From Platanthera guangdongensis (Eukaryota; Streptophyta; Magnoliopsida; Asparagales; Orchidaceae): a stretch of DNA of 64,000 nucleotides. The notes below the pieces were generated by a model. That model was not told the DNA's origin. It saw nothing but the letters and a program-made list of their open reading frames with translations, and made no database searches. This document shows, one piece after another, positions 1 to 9,990 of the stretch; the first letter of the stretch is position 1; the number at the start of each line of letters is the position of its first letter. Location of the stretch: contig CM077147.1 in the NCBI GenBank assembly GCA_039583875.1, positions 110,654,124 to 110,718,123 of the forward strand, in the 5' to 3' direction. The position numbers and the translations under genes are program-made.

Positions 1-800
1 GGCGAGTAAACAATGAGAAGTCAGCCGAGCTGCGGGTGAAGCCAATTTCCCGGAGAGCTCTGCTGAACTTGTCGAACCATGCCCGAGGGGATTGTTTGAG
101 ACCATATAGAGATTTGAGAAGATGACAAACCCGTGACTCCCCCGTGGTCTCAAACCCGGGAGGTTGTTGCATGTAAACCGTTTCCTGAAGGTCGTCATTC
201 AGGAAAGCGTTCTTGACGTCGAGTTGAAATAAGGGCCACTGGCGATGGACAGCCACAGAGATGAGAAGGCGGACCATGTTGAGCTTAGCGACCGGAGAGA
301 AAGTCTCGTCATAGTCCAGCCCCGGTTGCTGGGTGAAGCCACGAGCAACCAAACGAGCTTTGAGGCGATCAATGGTCCCATCAGGAGCATGTTTAATGAC
401 GAAAACCCATTTGCACCCAACGGGTTTCTGGCCGGGAGGAATGAGCACCAAGGTCCAAGTCTGGTTGGCCCAAAGAGCAGTCATCTCGTCTTCCATGGCC
501 GCACGCCACCCAGGATGTTGAAGAGCGTCCTGGACAGAAGTAGGAATAGAAACCGAGGAGAGCGAAGTAGCCAAGATCTGAAGAGGTGGAGAGAGGCGAT
601 GGAGAGAAACATAGGCCGCCATTGGATGAGCGGTAGAGGCCGACACCGGAGCAGCAGAACACGGAGAAGCCGAGGTCGAAGCCGACTGCAGAGGAGCAAC
701 GGGAGGAAGAGGGCGACGAGTATAGACCCGAATGACGGGGGGTCGAGGAGGGTCAAGGGTGGGAGGAGGCGGAGGGATGGTGGGGGGGGACTGGACGGGG
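1..800 (-). CDS. Ty1/copia pol, reverse transcriptase part (partial)
   Basis: This is the reverse transcriptase N-terminal half of the copia polyprotein that begins at 3867, cut by the left edge of the window. Read on the minus strand it shows the copia RT signatures LDYDETFSPVAK (near 320-285), LFQLDVKNAFLND (near 235-200), GFETTGESRVCHLLKSLYGL and SPRAWFDKF (near 160-70). I saw no stop between about 720 and 1. It is in a different frame from the Gag-integrase frame upstream. The shift falls between about 875 and 800, next to a 17-G run, so it may be a real indel or a homopolymer error. The YVDD catalytic motif and RNase H lie outside the window. Assignment to copia is secure; whether the element is intact cannot be judged. 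Confidence 0.85.
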
Positions 801-801
801 A

Positions 802-3800
802 TCACCGGCCGTGGGAGGGAGGGTGTTGTAGGAGGTGGTGGTAGAAGTGGTGGCAAAGGGGGGGGGGGGGGGGGAAGAAGGGTTGATCCTCCCGGAAAGT
901 AACATCAGCCGATACAGAGATTTTCCGGGTGCGCGGAGAGTAGCAAACATAGCCCTTTTGGGTGCGGGAGTAGCCGACGAAAATTTGTTTGGCCGCACGG
1001 GGATCCAGTTTGTCAAGAGTAGGGCCCAGGTGATGGACAAAGCAGGTACATCCAAAAACCCGGGGGGTGAGGGGGAAGGCAGGTGTGGAGGGAAAAAGAA
1101 GGCTGAAGGGGGTAGCGTTTTGGAGAACGGGAGAGGGGAGACGGTTGATAAGAAAACATGCAGTGGACACCGCAAAGTTCCAGAAGACTTTGGGAACGTG
1201 CATGTGAAGCATGAGGGAGCGAGCAACATCGAGCAAGTGGCGGTTCTTTCGTTCGGCGACCCCGTTTTGTTGAGGGGTGTAGGGACAAGAGGTCTGGTGA
1301 ACAATACCGAAGTTTGCGCAGAGAGTGGCAAACTCGTGGCTAGTATATTCCCGGGCGTTGTCAGAGCGGAAAGTTTTAATGGTGGTAGAGAATTGCGTAC
1401 GAGTCTCTAACACAAACGCCTGAAAGACACGAGGAAGCACAGAGCAATCATGTAGGAGATACAACCAAGTAGTGCGAGAGTAATCATCAATAAATGTTAG
1501 AAAATAACGATAACCAGAAATGCTAGCAACTTTATATGGTCCCCAAATATCAGAATGTATTAAATCAAACGTAGCAGAGCTCCTAGTACAATGAGCGGGA
1601 TAAGAAGAGCGAGGCTGTTTGCCAATAATACAAGAATCGCATTTAAAAGCAGGAAGAGAAAGGTCGGGAAGCGCCTTCTGGAGGATAGGTAGAGGGGCAT
1701 GCCCAAGCCGGCAATGCCAATCAGACGAGGAAACAGAGGAAAGGGATGTGGGAGAGACATCGAGGAGGTAGAGCCCGTTCTGCAGCCGACCCCTACCAAT
1801 GGTAATCCGCGTCTGCCGATCCTGTATCAAAAAACCAGAAGAGGTGAAGGTGATAAAGCAATTCATATCAGTAGTAAGACGACCAACAGAGAGTAAATTA
1901 AAAGGCAAGGCTGGCACATAAAGAACGGAGCGAAGAGAGAGAGAGGGAGGGAGGAGGAGATCCGCGCAGCCGGAGACCGGGACAAGCGCACCATTGGCCA
2001 CAGTAATAGACGGGGGATGAGCAGCAGCAGAGAACTGGGGCGGCCGCATGGAAGTGATGTGGTGGGTGGCTCCCGAGTCCAGGATCCAGCACGAGCTGGA
2101 AGAAAGACAGGCAGTACCTGCAGTGGAGGTGGAGACAATACCTGCATGGGAGGTGGAGGCAATGGAAGCAGAAGGTGGGTTGAGGAGCCCCTGGAGTTGT
2201 TGCAGCTGAAGGCGAAGAGCCTCAAGATCCGTACCAGTCAGAGGAGAGCTATCGGTAACCGCAGCAGTAGGCGGGCGAGGAGGGTAGCCATGTTTCTTGT
2301 GACAGACAGCTTCAGTATGGCCATCCCGGCCGCAGTAGGTGCACTTGGGCCGTCCGCGGCCACCACGGCCCCGCCCACGGGAGCCCGTACGGCCACCCCG
2401 AGGAAAAGAGGGTTGTGGAAGTAAAGGAGGAAGGGCCTGCTGAAGAAGGGCCGGCGAGGGTGGTGCAGGAGCCTCCGGTGGAGGTGATACGCGAAGTAAC
2501 ATCGAGCAGACATCAGAGAAAGAAGGGGTAGTGGGTGAAGCCAGAACCTGGGGCCGAATACTGTGCAGGTGTGGCGGGACGCGAGCCATAATCATAGCAA
2601 TACAAACAGCCTCCTTCTGGGCGCGTTGGGCAGCGAGATCAGTAGTCGCGGGCTGTTGCTGAATCCAGGCTTCCGTGAGAGTTTTAGCACGGGCCACGAA
2701 GGAGGTCATGTCCAGAGCTTTGCCAACATCCAAGGCTTGAAGATCAGTGATGATGTCAAAAAGGTGCTGAAGGCTGTCCTTCCCGGAGTACAACGAATGA
2801 AGTTTATCCCACATGGCTTTGGCGGTCTCATGATACATGATCATCTGGTACGGCTCACCCTCTACCGAGTTCAGGATCCAGGTCTGGACGCGACCGTCAT
2901 TGCGGAGCCAATCATCAGTAGGAGGAGTTGGTGGGCCCTGGGTAAGGTGACGGGCAAGACCCTTGGCCTGTAAGACCCGGCGGACAGAGTGGACCCAGGG
3001 AATGAAGTTGGACTTGCCAGAGAGAGAAATAGTAGTAATCCGAAGCTCATCGCGGAGTTCGAGAGGAGCCACGTGGTCGGCAGGGGGTTGAGCGGTAGTG
3101 GAGTCGCTGGAGGACATGGCGACGGAGGAGCAGCAGACAGCAGGGCTCGGAGAGAACAAACCGCGCGGCAAGCAGTGGGAGATAGGAGAGCCCGCAGCGG
3201 TCTGGAGGTCGCGGTGGGGTGGAGGTCGCGGCGGTCTGGAGGTCGCGGCGAACTGAGTGAGGCCGCGGCGAACTGGAGCAGTCCGCGAGAGGAGGTCGCG
3301 GCGAGTTGGAAGAGGTCGCAGCTCAGTGGAGCAGATCGCAACTGTTGAGAGCAGGGCTGGAGCAGTCCACGACAGAGGTCGCGGCGAACTGGGGGCAGGT
3401 CGCGGCAGCGGACAGGAGCAGTCCGCAAGAGACTGCGGAGAACTGCGGAGAACTGGGGGGCAGGTCGCGGCAGAGGTCGCGGCGAACTGGGGGCAGGTCG
3501 CGGCGAACTGGGGGCAGGTCGCGGCGAACTGGAGGCAGGTCGCGGCAGAGGTCGCAGCAAGAGGAGCGCACAGTGGACACAAGGAGAGCCCGCAGCGGAC
3601 AGGAGCAGTCCGCAAGAGACTGCGGAGAGAGAGAGTCCGCGAGCACAGAGGCTCGAGCGGACAGAAATAGAGCGAGCTAGAGGGAGCAGTCCGCGAGCAA
3701 AGAGGCTCGAGCGGACACAAACAGAGTGCAGCGGACAGGAATGATCGTCCGGAGCGGATAGAGAGAGGTGGGCCCCACGAGTCAGAGCAGAAGATGGCTA

Positions 3801-3867
3801 TAAGAAGCCTGAGGAGGGTGGAACCACGGAGGGAGAGAAGAGGAGCGGAATCAGAAGGGCAGTCCAC
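802..3867 (-). CDS. Ty1/copia Gag-protease-integrase polyprotein
   Basis: Copia polyprotein, 1021 codons as an open frame. Residues 1-250 are low-complexity, rich in R/P/S/C, and encoded by short tandem repeats. The more likely start is Met251 (3117), where a UBN2-type Gag begins (MSSSDSTTAQPPADHV). Approximate domains: Gag 251-480; CCHC zinc knuckle CTYCGRDGHTEAVC near 509; aspartic protease WILDSGATHH near 596; GAG-pre-integrase HCRLGHA near 715; integrase core from GPYKVASISGYRYF near 775, with FRSDNAREY near 834 and QNGVAERKNRH near 870 supplying the acidic triad together with SDIW near 772. The frame ends at 802 just after a proline-rich linker, in another frame from the RT that follows. 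Order PR-IN-RT is diagnostic of copia. The PBS and LTR lie directly upstream (4014-4225). Probably a fairly young insertion. Confidence 0.9.
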   Translation of the reverse strand: MDCPSDSAPLLSLRGSTLLRLLIAIFCSDSWGPPLSIRSGRSFLSAALCLCPLEPLCSRTAPSSSLYFCPLEPLCSRTLSLRSLLRTAPVRCGLSLCPLCAPLAATSAATCLQFAATCPQFAATCPQFAATSAATCPPVLRSSPQSLADCSCPLPRPAPSSPRPLSWTAPALLSTVAICSTELRPLPTRRDLLSRTAPVRRGLTQFAATSRPPRPPPHRDLQTAAGSPISHCLPRGLFSPSPAVCCSSVAMSSSDSTTAQPPADHVAPLELRDELRITTISLSGKSNFIPWVHSVRRVLQAKGLARHLTQGPPTPPTDDWLRNDGRVQTWILNSVEGEPYQMIMYHETAKAMWDKLHSLYSGKDSLQHLFDIITDLQALDVGKALDMTSFVARAKTLTEAWIQQQPATTDLAAQRAQKEAVCIAMIMARVPPHLHSIRPQVLASPTTPSFSDVCSMLLRVSPPPEAPAPPSPALLQQALPPLLPQPSFPRGGRTGSRGRGRGGRGRPKCTYCGRDGHTEAVCHKKHGYPPRPPTAAVTDSSPLTGTDLEALRLQLQQLQGLLNPPSASIASTSHAGIVSTSTAGTACLSSSSCWILDSGATHHITSMRPPQFSAAAHPPSITVANGALVPVSGCADLLLPPSLSLRSVLYVPALPFNLLSVGRLTTDMNCFITFTSSGFLIQDRQTRITIGRGRLQNGLYLLDVSPTSLSSVSSSDWHCRLGHAPLPILQKALPDLSLPAFKCDSCIIGKQPRSSYPAHCTRSSATFDLIHSDIWGPYKVASISGYRYFLTFIDDYSRTTWLYLLHDCSVLPRVFQAFVLETRTQFSTTIKTFRSDNAREYTSHEFATLCANFGIVHQTSCPYTPQQNGVAERKNRHLLDVARSLMLHMHVPKVFWNFAVSTACFLINRLPSPVLQNATPFSLLFPSTPAFPLTPRVFGCTCFVHHLGPTLDKLDPRAAKQIFVGYSRTQKGYVCYSPRTRKISVSADVTFREDQPFFPPPPPLCHHFYHHLLQHPPSHGR
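858..874. repeat. 17-G homopolymer at copia frame break
   Basis: Run of 17 G (C on the coding strand) in the proline-rich linker between integrase and RT. The upstream frame is lost between here and 802, and the RT frame continues in another register. Slippage in replication or an assembly error are equally plausible. Confidence 0.7.
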
Positions 3868-4000
3868 ACGAGGCCGGAGCGGACAGGAAGGCAGTCCGCA
3901 GGGTAGCCGAGCGGACAGATGCAGAGGGGCAGTCCGCAGAGAGGCGGATGCGGGAAGGCAGTCCGCAGGAGACCGGGCGGACAGAAAAAGGGCAGGTCGC
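3180..4000. repeat. GC-rich short tandem repeats in copia leader and Gag N-terminus
   Basis: Two intermixed repeat families. One is built on GGCAGGTCGCGGCGAACTGG, best preserved as consecutive copies at 3450-3550. The other is built on GCAGTCCGC followed by GAGCGGACA, spread over 3590-3980. They cover the 5' leader and, if the long frame is used, the first 250 residues of Gag. On the coding strand they give RDLPPVRR-like peptide repeats, which look like by-products rather than a folded domain. Confidence 0.7.
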
Positions 4001-4013
4001 AGCTAGACGCAAC

Positions 4014-4028
4014 CTGGCTCTGATACCA
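4014..4028 (-). other. Primer binding site, initiator tRNA-Met (copia)
   Basis: On the minus strand the sequence TGGTATCAGAGCCAG begins directly after the LTR. It is the standard plant copia PBS complementary to the 3' end of initiator tRNA-Met, and it fixes the LTR boundary at 4029. Confidence 0.85.
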
Positions 4029-4225
4029 TGTTGGAAGTGCCCAAAGCTTGTATGTATTATTCAAGTGTGTAAATACAAGGAGAGAATACAAATATATAGG
4101 AGAGAAAAGAGAAGAATAAATCCTATACATGATGTGTGACTAAAGAAGGAGGAGGAAAAATGGGTCATCAAATGGGCCTTTTACATGGGCTTTTCTAATA
4201 TATTTCAATAATATTCTTCATAACA
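4029..4225 (-). mobile_element. 5' LTR of copia element
   Basis: A 197-bp LTR bounded by TGTT...AACA and abutting the PBS. On the minus strand it runs from TGTTATGAAG (right end) to CACTTCCAACA (left end). A TATATATT box lies at 4091-4098. The partner LTR is left of the window, so the pair identity and the TSD cannot be checked. Confidence 0.75.
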
Positions 4226-4677
4226 TAAAGTGCAAATGTTTTAGAGAATGATGAATTTTATCATCTCATTTTCATGACATAATCTTTACATACTTTTTTT
4301 CAGGTGGGGGAAGGCTAAGGTAATAGGCTAAAAGGTTAAAAGGCTAAACAAATTCTAGATCAAAGTAAAATATTAGAGAGCAACTACTAGTAGATTAAAC
4401 TTTAATAAAAATAGAGAAGCATAAGGTAGAAATATTTAAAATTTAAAGGTGTTAAGCACAACTACTACAAAATTGAAATTAATTAAAATTAAAGAAAAAA
4501 TGGGCTAAAGAAATTACTCTAATCAAATTAAAGATATAAAATATTTCTCAAAATTAAATCACCTAAAAATTAGATCTAACAAACTATGATAAAATAAAAT
4601 ATTAGAAAACCAAAAATAAAAAAAAAACGATTATAAATAAACTCAAACTAAATTTCTGAAATTAACAAAAAAAAACT
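4226..4677. other. AT-rich sequence, nothing recognised
   Basis: Adenine-rich sequence without coding frames, repeats or RNA-gene features that I could recognise. Confidence 0.5.
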
Positions 4678-5062
4678 ATATGAAAAGAATGATAAGGTGG
4701 ATGTGTGGACACACGAGAACACGAGACTGGATAAAATTAGGAATCAATGTATCAGGTTTATGACAGGAGTAACAACAATTGCAAAGAAGACGACAGAAGC
4801 TCGACTAAGATGGTTTGGACACGTACAAAGGAGACCATTAGAGGTACATGTTAGGCGTTGTGAGAGTCTAGTCACTAGGCATGTTAAATGAGGGAGGGGT
4901 AGACAAATAAAGGCTTGGAATGAAATTATACGGAAAGATATGATGTACTTAGGCATTAATGAGATTATGACAAAAGATAGTACACAATGGCGACAAAGGA
5001 TCCATATAGCCGACCACACTATAGTGAGATAAAGGCTTGAGTGTTGTTATTGTTGTAACAAA
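4678..5062 (+). pseudogene. RTE-type LINE 3' remnant (RT C-terminus)
   Basis: Remnant of the C-terminal end of an RTE-clade non-LTR retrotransposon. The reading RMIRWMCGHTR, then DKIRNQCIR, then TEARLRWFGHVQRRP in two frames matches the conserved end of plant RTE reverse transcriptases. It is followed by degenerate RGRGR-like and KDMMYLGI/RWRQRIHIADH-like sequence. The 3' end reads GATAAAGGCTTGAGTGTTGTTATTG and so ends in a (TTG)n-like tail, as plant RTE elements do. Frameshifts and stops show it is dead. Only about 385 bp remain, a typical 5' truncation. Confidence 0.8.
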
Positions 5063-5640
5063 GAAATTAAGGGTTTTATTACATTTTTGAATTTTTTTCT
5101 AAGTTTTAAATATTTTTGGATTGTGAAATATGATTTTTTTTAGGAATTTTCTAATTTTCTTTAGAAGTTTTACTTTTCTAATTTTTTTTATTTTAGAAAT
5201 TTTCTAAGTGCTAAAAAAAAGCAATATAGTTTTTTTGGAAGTTTGGGGATTTTATAAATTTTTTTGTAATTTTATAATTTTTTATAATTTTTGAAATATT
5301 TAAAAGGAAAGGGGAAACTCCCCCATACTTATAATTCAACATTGTCTCCAATATTGAAAATTAAGTATAAAAGAAACAAAAGTAACAAAAACATGGACAT
5401 AAAAGAAAATGAGAAATGGGGGAAAAGAATACGTCCCTGAGTTGGAGACAGAGCGACCACCACGAACACAGGCAAAAATACATTAAAAAAATAAAACAAA
5501 ACACAAAATAAATAAAAACACAAGAAATTTCATTTTTATTTTGATAAGTTTTACGATGTATTTGGGTTTTAATATTTAAAAAAATTAAACTAAGAGAAAA
5601 GAGATTAAAAAATTTTAATGTGATTTAATTAGTCTTGAAC
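5063..5640. other. AT-rich sequence, nothing recognised
   Basis: T-rich then A-rich sequence with no coding signal. It separates the LINE tail from the LTR-like sequence to the right. Confidence 0.4.
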
Positions 5641-6590
5641 TTTTCAAGATCCACCCAGTGAAGGGCTTGCACTAACACTAGGAGAAGTGATGCAATGACA
5701 CCCAAAATCTCTCTTTCCAAGAATTTAATTAAAATTTTAGATTATTATTTTTTATGGGAAAAAAGAAAATAAAAATGATAAAAGGAATTGCGGCTTCTTT
5801 TTTCAAAATATCGACAAAATAATCCTCCGAGAACGTCGCCAAAAACTTGATAAGTAAAATTAGGGTGTGTGTGTTTTCAAATCTATATACGATGAAGGCA
5901 AACATACCTATCATGTATAGCATGAGATATGAAAGACATATCAAGGTCGTATAAAAACACGGATCTGTCGAGTACTTCTAATTCGAGAAAACAATTGTTA
6001 TTTTATCAGAAGGAAATATAGAGAAATTATAAGAAAAACTAAACTACTAAAGAAGAAAACATAACTTGATCACAACAAACTTTGAAATGAAATATATAAG
6101 ATAATTTATAAACTTCTAATTTGATGCCTTGATCGTGGAGATTCCCGAATTATGAACGCACCTCTTTTGAGGATACGCCCAACTGAGATTAGGTTGATCG
6201 ACCGAACTTATGTTTTATAATCGAGATCCCTAAAACTCGCTTTAACAGGGTGAATCTCGCTATAGGATTTGACTCATATCCAGAAGATTTACATCATCCT
6301 CTTTCGAGGGTTGCGATCAACTCATTTTATTCCTTAGCGATCGATTCGTACGCACGATCATTTTGGCTACTAGAGTATGAAAATTAATATCGAAAATCCA
6401 TACCTGAAACATGAAGTCGATAACATTCTAAATCAGAAATAAATCGAAAGTAGAAAGAAACAATTTATAAAGGAGAATAATTTATTTCATTTACAAATTA
6501 CAAGAACTAAATTACTAATTATTAACTAAGTGCATAAAATGAAAAGGAAGGAGAGAGAGACATTGCATAAATGAAATCTAAATTATATTG
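5640..6590 (-). mobile_element. Probable LTR-retrotransposon remnant C, left part
   Basis: Non-coding sequence that I take to be the continuation of the LTR-like block at 8203-9097, because the TRIM at 6591-8202 splits them with a clean 5-bp target duplication. The stretch 6120-6400 has the character of a gypsy LTR/leader, but no PBS or end could be fixed. Low confidence in the identity and in the left boundary. Confidence 0.3.
6586..6590. repeat. Target site duplication TATTG (left)
   Basis: TATTG directly before the LTR start at 6591; the same five bases follow the other LTR at 8203-8207. Confidence 0.85.
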
Positions 6591-6723
6591 TGTAAAAAGA
6601 AATGAAAGGTGCAATTTATTCTTCCACAAAGGGGCATTATATAGGAAATACAACATGACTCACAACACCGATAGGCGGTGTGAGACTAAACACAATAATA
6701 CTAAAATACAATTAACTCTAACA
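6591..6723 (-). repeat. TRIM 3' LTR
   Basis: 133-bp direct repeat of 8071-8202; TG...CA ends. Confidence 0.85.
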
Positions 6724-6734
6724 CTCCCCCTCAA
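6724..6734 (-). other. Polypurine tract of TRIM
   Basis: On the minus strand TTGAGGGGGAG directly precedes the LTR start TGTTAGAG. The 12-mer GAGGGGGAGTGT recurs twice further inside, at 7061-7072 and 7123-7134. Confidence 0.75.
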
Positions 6735-7060
6735 GCTGGAGGGGAAACCTACAGCTTGAACACAACATAAAACGGATGGTAAAAGAAGGTTGACAACATT
6801 GGATAAAACAGCAGCCACTGAGGCCCAACCGCGTGTCACCGGGGATACTACAACCTGGCAAAGGCCACACGACGTTGGTCCACAAACCGACCATGATCAC
6901 GCTGGATACACTCGGATCTGAAACTAGGTCAACTAAGAATGTCAAACAATTCCTACCACCAAGCGAAGTAAAGAAACGGGAAGACACGAAATCAACTTGG
7001 AGACCATGTGTGACTAAAGCAGAAGTCGGGAAAGAAGCATCTGAGTCGTCGTTATCACAA

Positions 7061-7134
7061 ACACTCCCCCTCACGTGAAATACGTGCAAGAAGGCATAGA
7101 CTATGCCTAGAGGCCGTGACGTACACTCCCCCTC
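7061..7134 (-). repeat. Two internal copies of the PPT/LTR junction motif
   Basis: Minus-strand GAGGGGGAGTGT occurs at 7123-7134 and 7061-7072, identical to the real PPT-LTR junction at 6721-6732. Each is followed on the plus strand by CACGTR and then ACGTGC, so the region is also dense in CACGTG-like cores. Confidence 0.7.
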
Positions 7135-7769
7135 ACGTAGACCACGTGCACGTGTGGGACCCTCGTCGGGTACATGAACTCAGATCACGTGGAGGAAGGC
7201 CGAAATCGCAAAAAGACGCAAACAATAACACAACAACAAACAACTAAAAAAACTACAGTAGCACCATCAACAATGAGCGAAGGGGGAAGCAGGATCCATA
7301 TCCCCGGCGAGCGGAAAAACAAGGCCAAAAGAAGGTCTGACAGAGAGCAGCATCGACAGAGGAGCTCGACCAAAAGATAGGAGCAGTGGCCCGCAACAAA
7401 GCAGAGCACAGCACCTGTGCGGAGACGAAGCGACAGGGCAGACCTGGCGCCGGAGGAGGCGCAACAGCAACAGGAGGAGCAGAGGATGGAGCCCTCGTTG
7501 AAGGGAGAAGCAGCGCGCAGAGGGGGCAAGATCCAGAGAGGAGCAGTAACAAGCTCTAGCAAGGTTGCTGATGATGACCACCGAGGAAGAAGATGTCATT
7601 ATTGAGTTGAAGACGCCAAGGAGGAAGACGTTGAGATCTCTGATACGATGGAGAGGGGAGCCGACGGAATCAGCGGGATCCGGCGCTGAGAAGGGTTGCG
7701 CCAGGTGCAGCAAGAGAAGAAGAAGAGAAGAAGAGAGCCCGACAAGAGAAGATTGAAGCAGACGGGGTC

Positions 7770-7879
7770 GTCGATGACGCAGGCGGAAGCAGTCGATGAT
7801 GCCGGCGAAAGCAGTCGATGATGTCGGCGAAAGCAGTCGATGATGCCGGCGAAAGCAGTCGATGACGCCGGCGAAAGCA
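7770..7879. repeat. Five 22-bp tandem repeats inside TRIM
   Basis: Five consecutive copies of GTCGATGATGCCGGCGAAAG plus CA, with one to three substitutions per copy. A minus-strand open frame runs across it, but the translation is only repeat-derived. Confidence 0.8.
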
Positions 7880-8058
7880 GCACTTGGCAGCAACGACGGA
7901 ATCAGAGCCGCTCCTGTCGACGGAATCAGCTATCGACTTTGTCGACAAGAGCGGGAGCGTGCCCTAGCAGCTCGCAGAAAAAAAACACGGGTCGGGGTTG
8001 GGGGGGAGAATAGTAGCGGACAGCAGAAAAAAATTGTTTTTTTAGGTTTCAGATCGAT

Positions 8059-8070
8059 CCTATGATACCA
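8059..8070 (-). other. PBS of TRIM
   Basis: Minus-strand TGGTATCATAGG starts immediately after the LTR. It matches the initiator tRNA-Met PBS at its first eight bases. Confidence 0.75.
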
Positions 8071-8202
8071 TGTAGAAAGAAATGAAAGGTGCAATTTATT
8101 CTTCCACAAAGGGGCATTATATAGGAAATACAACATGACTCACAACACCGATAGGCGGTGTGAGACTAACACAATAATACTAAAATACTACTAACTCTAA
8201 CA
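8071..8202 (-). repeat. TRIM 5' LTR
   Basis: 132-bp direct repeat of 6591-6723, followed by TSD TATTG at 8203-8207. Confidence 0.85.
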
Positions 8203-8430
8203 TATTGCATAAAAGAGGAGATTACATATAATAAAAACTAAATTACATTGCATGAAAATGAATCTAAACTAACTTGCATGAAATAAAAATACAAGAAATA
8301 AAATTAAAACTAAAAGAAGAAAATACATTAAATAAAAACTAAGCCTAGAAATGAAAATACAGAAAAAACAATACAAGAAGAGCCCAAAGTTGGCCGAGGA
8401 AGAGGAGGGATTGCTAGAATCGGGCTTCTG

Positions 8431-8438
8431 CATTTATA
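8431..8438 (-). promoter_or_regulatory. TATA box of LTR C
   Basis: Minus-strand GTATAAATGC, about 15 bp past the last palindrome of the array, consistent with a U3 core promoter. Confidence 0.45.
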
Positions 8439-8454
8439 CGGAAAATCTGAGTTT

Positions 8455-8923
8455 ACACGTCCTTGATTACGGGCGTGACCTAGGGCGTGTTCAATTAAAA
8501 AAGGGTGATAGGTCAGAATCCGGCGGCAACGACATGATTTGCCCTTTTGGGAAGTACACGCCCTCGATCACGGGCGTGACTTGGGGCGTGTCAAGTACGG
8601 GAGGCAGCAGCAAGCCAGCAATTGAGTTTGGTGTGCGCTAAGACGTGTCCAGGGAGGAGAAATCGAAGAACACGGTCGTGACCTAACATGTCACGAGCGT
8701 GTACTTGAGCGGCAACATTGGATTTGGTGGTTGGCATGTCCAAGAGGTGTGTACACATGGAAAGTTGGCAGACACTGGCGTGACAAGCTACACAACCTCG
8801 GTCACGGGCGTGACCGAAGGCGTGACTTGAATTCCTCATGGGATTGACATCAGATGGCGGCAGCCAGCTCTGGATGATTTTATGTTGACACGCCCTGGGT
8901 CACAGGCGTGACCTAGGGCGTGT
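8455..8923. promoter_or_regulatory. Palindrome array in LTR C
   Basis: Five units at 8455-8490, 8556-8591, about 8670-8703, 8791-8826 and 8887-8923. The common plan is ACACG(Y)CC, a spacer, GGTCACGGGCGTGACC, a spacer, GGGCGTGT. The inner part is a dyad in which GGTCACG pairs with CGTGACC. Elements A and B carry a related dyad. Confidence 0.7.
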
Positions 8924-9097
8924 ACTATCATTTTTGGATAATTTGTCCAGAAAATCTGCAAAACAGAAATAAAATTTTTATTAGAATAAAAACAATAAAA
9001 AAATGATTTATTAACTAAAATAGATATAATATTTACACATTCATATAAATATTAACCTAAATATTATACTAAAAATATGTGCAAATTCTACTCATCA

Positions 9098-9990
9098 GTA
9101 TACATGGCTTGGACTGTGAAGAACATGTTTTGATAGTTCACAAGTATCATAAGAACAAGACTTAAGCAAGCCATTGAAAGCAGGAAAAAGTGTGGAAAGA
9201 TAAAGTGGGGATAGGTGCCCAAGACGCTAATGTCAGTGTCGGATGATAGGGATGGAAGGATCACTGATTATGGATAAAACACTAAGGATAAATTGTTGGT
9301 CTGTCAAATAAAGTCTGTCGATATTCCCTCACTATCAATGTTCCGCTTCGTAGCCAAACTCTAAAAAAAACATCGAGAAAAGGATAACATAGCAATTTCA
9401 TGAATTAGTTAAATGACTAATAAACTGAAAATTGTAAAGAAAGGATTGGACATGGAATACAAAAAAGAGAGAAAGCGGAAAAGAAATAGGAAATGTTCCA
9501 CTGTCAGCAATCGGGGAAAGAGAGTAATTAGCTGCAATGACTTTATTGTGACCGAAGAAAGAAGTATAAGAACTAAAACATGAGGATATGGTCATATGAT
9601 TGGTAGTCATAGAGTCTAGATTCATTCAGATCGAGATGTTGACGCAACATGGGAACTCGAGATATTGCATTGGCAGCAGTAGAATCAGGGGCCGCAAAGT
9701 CTGAGTGAGAACATAGCATGCGGCGAAAAGACTTTAACTCCTCAGTAGAAAGACACATTAAGGGGAGAATGTCCTCATATACCTCACTGGCATAGGCAAA
9801 ATACTATGAGCAAGCACCAGACTGTCGGTAGCCGCAACTATTACTATTCCACCACGACCACACGTCCCTCGACCAGAAGGAGCAAGATGGTGATGCAAGA
9901 AATAGAAGGTCTCCCTAGTATGACGCTCAATCCACATCCCTCGACCACACTCAATCCACATCCCTCGACCACATGTCCCTCATGTAATCA
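9098..9990 (-). pseudogene. Decayed copia gag-protease-preintegrase fragment
   Basis: Minus-strand remnant of a second copia element. Near 9900-9840 a glycine/arginine stretch (SGRGTCGRGG) suits the end of Gag. At 9750-9690 LSTEELKSFRRML is the usual linker before the protease. At 9620-9400 NLDSMTTNHMT, then SSYTSFF, KVIAANYSLSPIADSGTF and FVFHVQSFLYNFQFIS follow the copia protease pattern, but the catalytic DSGA has become DSMT. At 9240-9110 LGHLSPLYLSTLFPAFNG and CELSKHV match GAG-pre-integrase. Stops and frameshifts are frequent. It ends abruptly at 9097 where LTR C begins. Three copies of a unit containing CATCCCTCGACCACA lie near 9850-9980. Confidence 0.7.

Larger units (their letters stand above)
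6591..8202 (-). mobile_element. Complete TRIM-like non-autonomous LTR element
   Basis: A 1612-bp element bounded by 133-bp and 132-bp direct repeats beginning TGTARAAAG and ending CTCTAACA, with a perfect 5-bp TSD (TATTG). Orientation is minus: the PBS is at 8059-8070, next to the right LTR, and a polypurine tract is next to the left LTR. The 1347-bp interior has no recognisable gag or pol, so mobilisation must have been in trans, presumably by a copia element given the tRNA-Met PBS. The LTRs differ by only a few substitutions and one indel, so it is fairly young. Size and LTR length suit TRIM/SMART-type elements, at the upper end. Confidence 0.85.
8203..9097 (-). mobile_element. LTR-like sequence of family C, right part
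   Basis: On the minus strand the block starts TGATGAGTAGAATTTGCAC at 9097, abutting copia coding remnants, so 9097 looks like a real LTR 5' end. It holds five imperfect palindromes (8455-8923) followed by a TATAAATG box, as expected for U3. No coding sequence and no second LTR could be identified, so family and extent are uncertain. The TRIM interrupts it on the left. Confidence 0.45.

Noticed and set aside
245..1410. Long plus-strand frames over the copia region
   Set aside because: Shadows of the minus-strand Gag-Pol; arginine/glycine-biased without domains.
7267..7893. 208-codon minus-strand frame in the TRIM as a gene
   Set aside because: Its start is the 22-bp tandem repeat and the rest is Leu/Ser-rich low complexity with no Gag or Pol motif.
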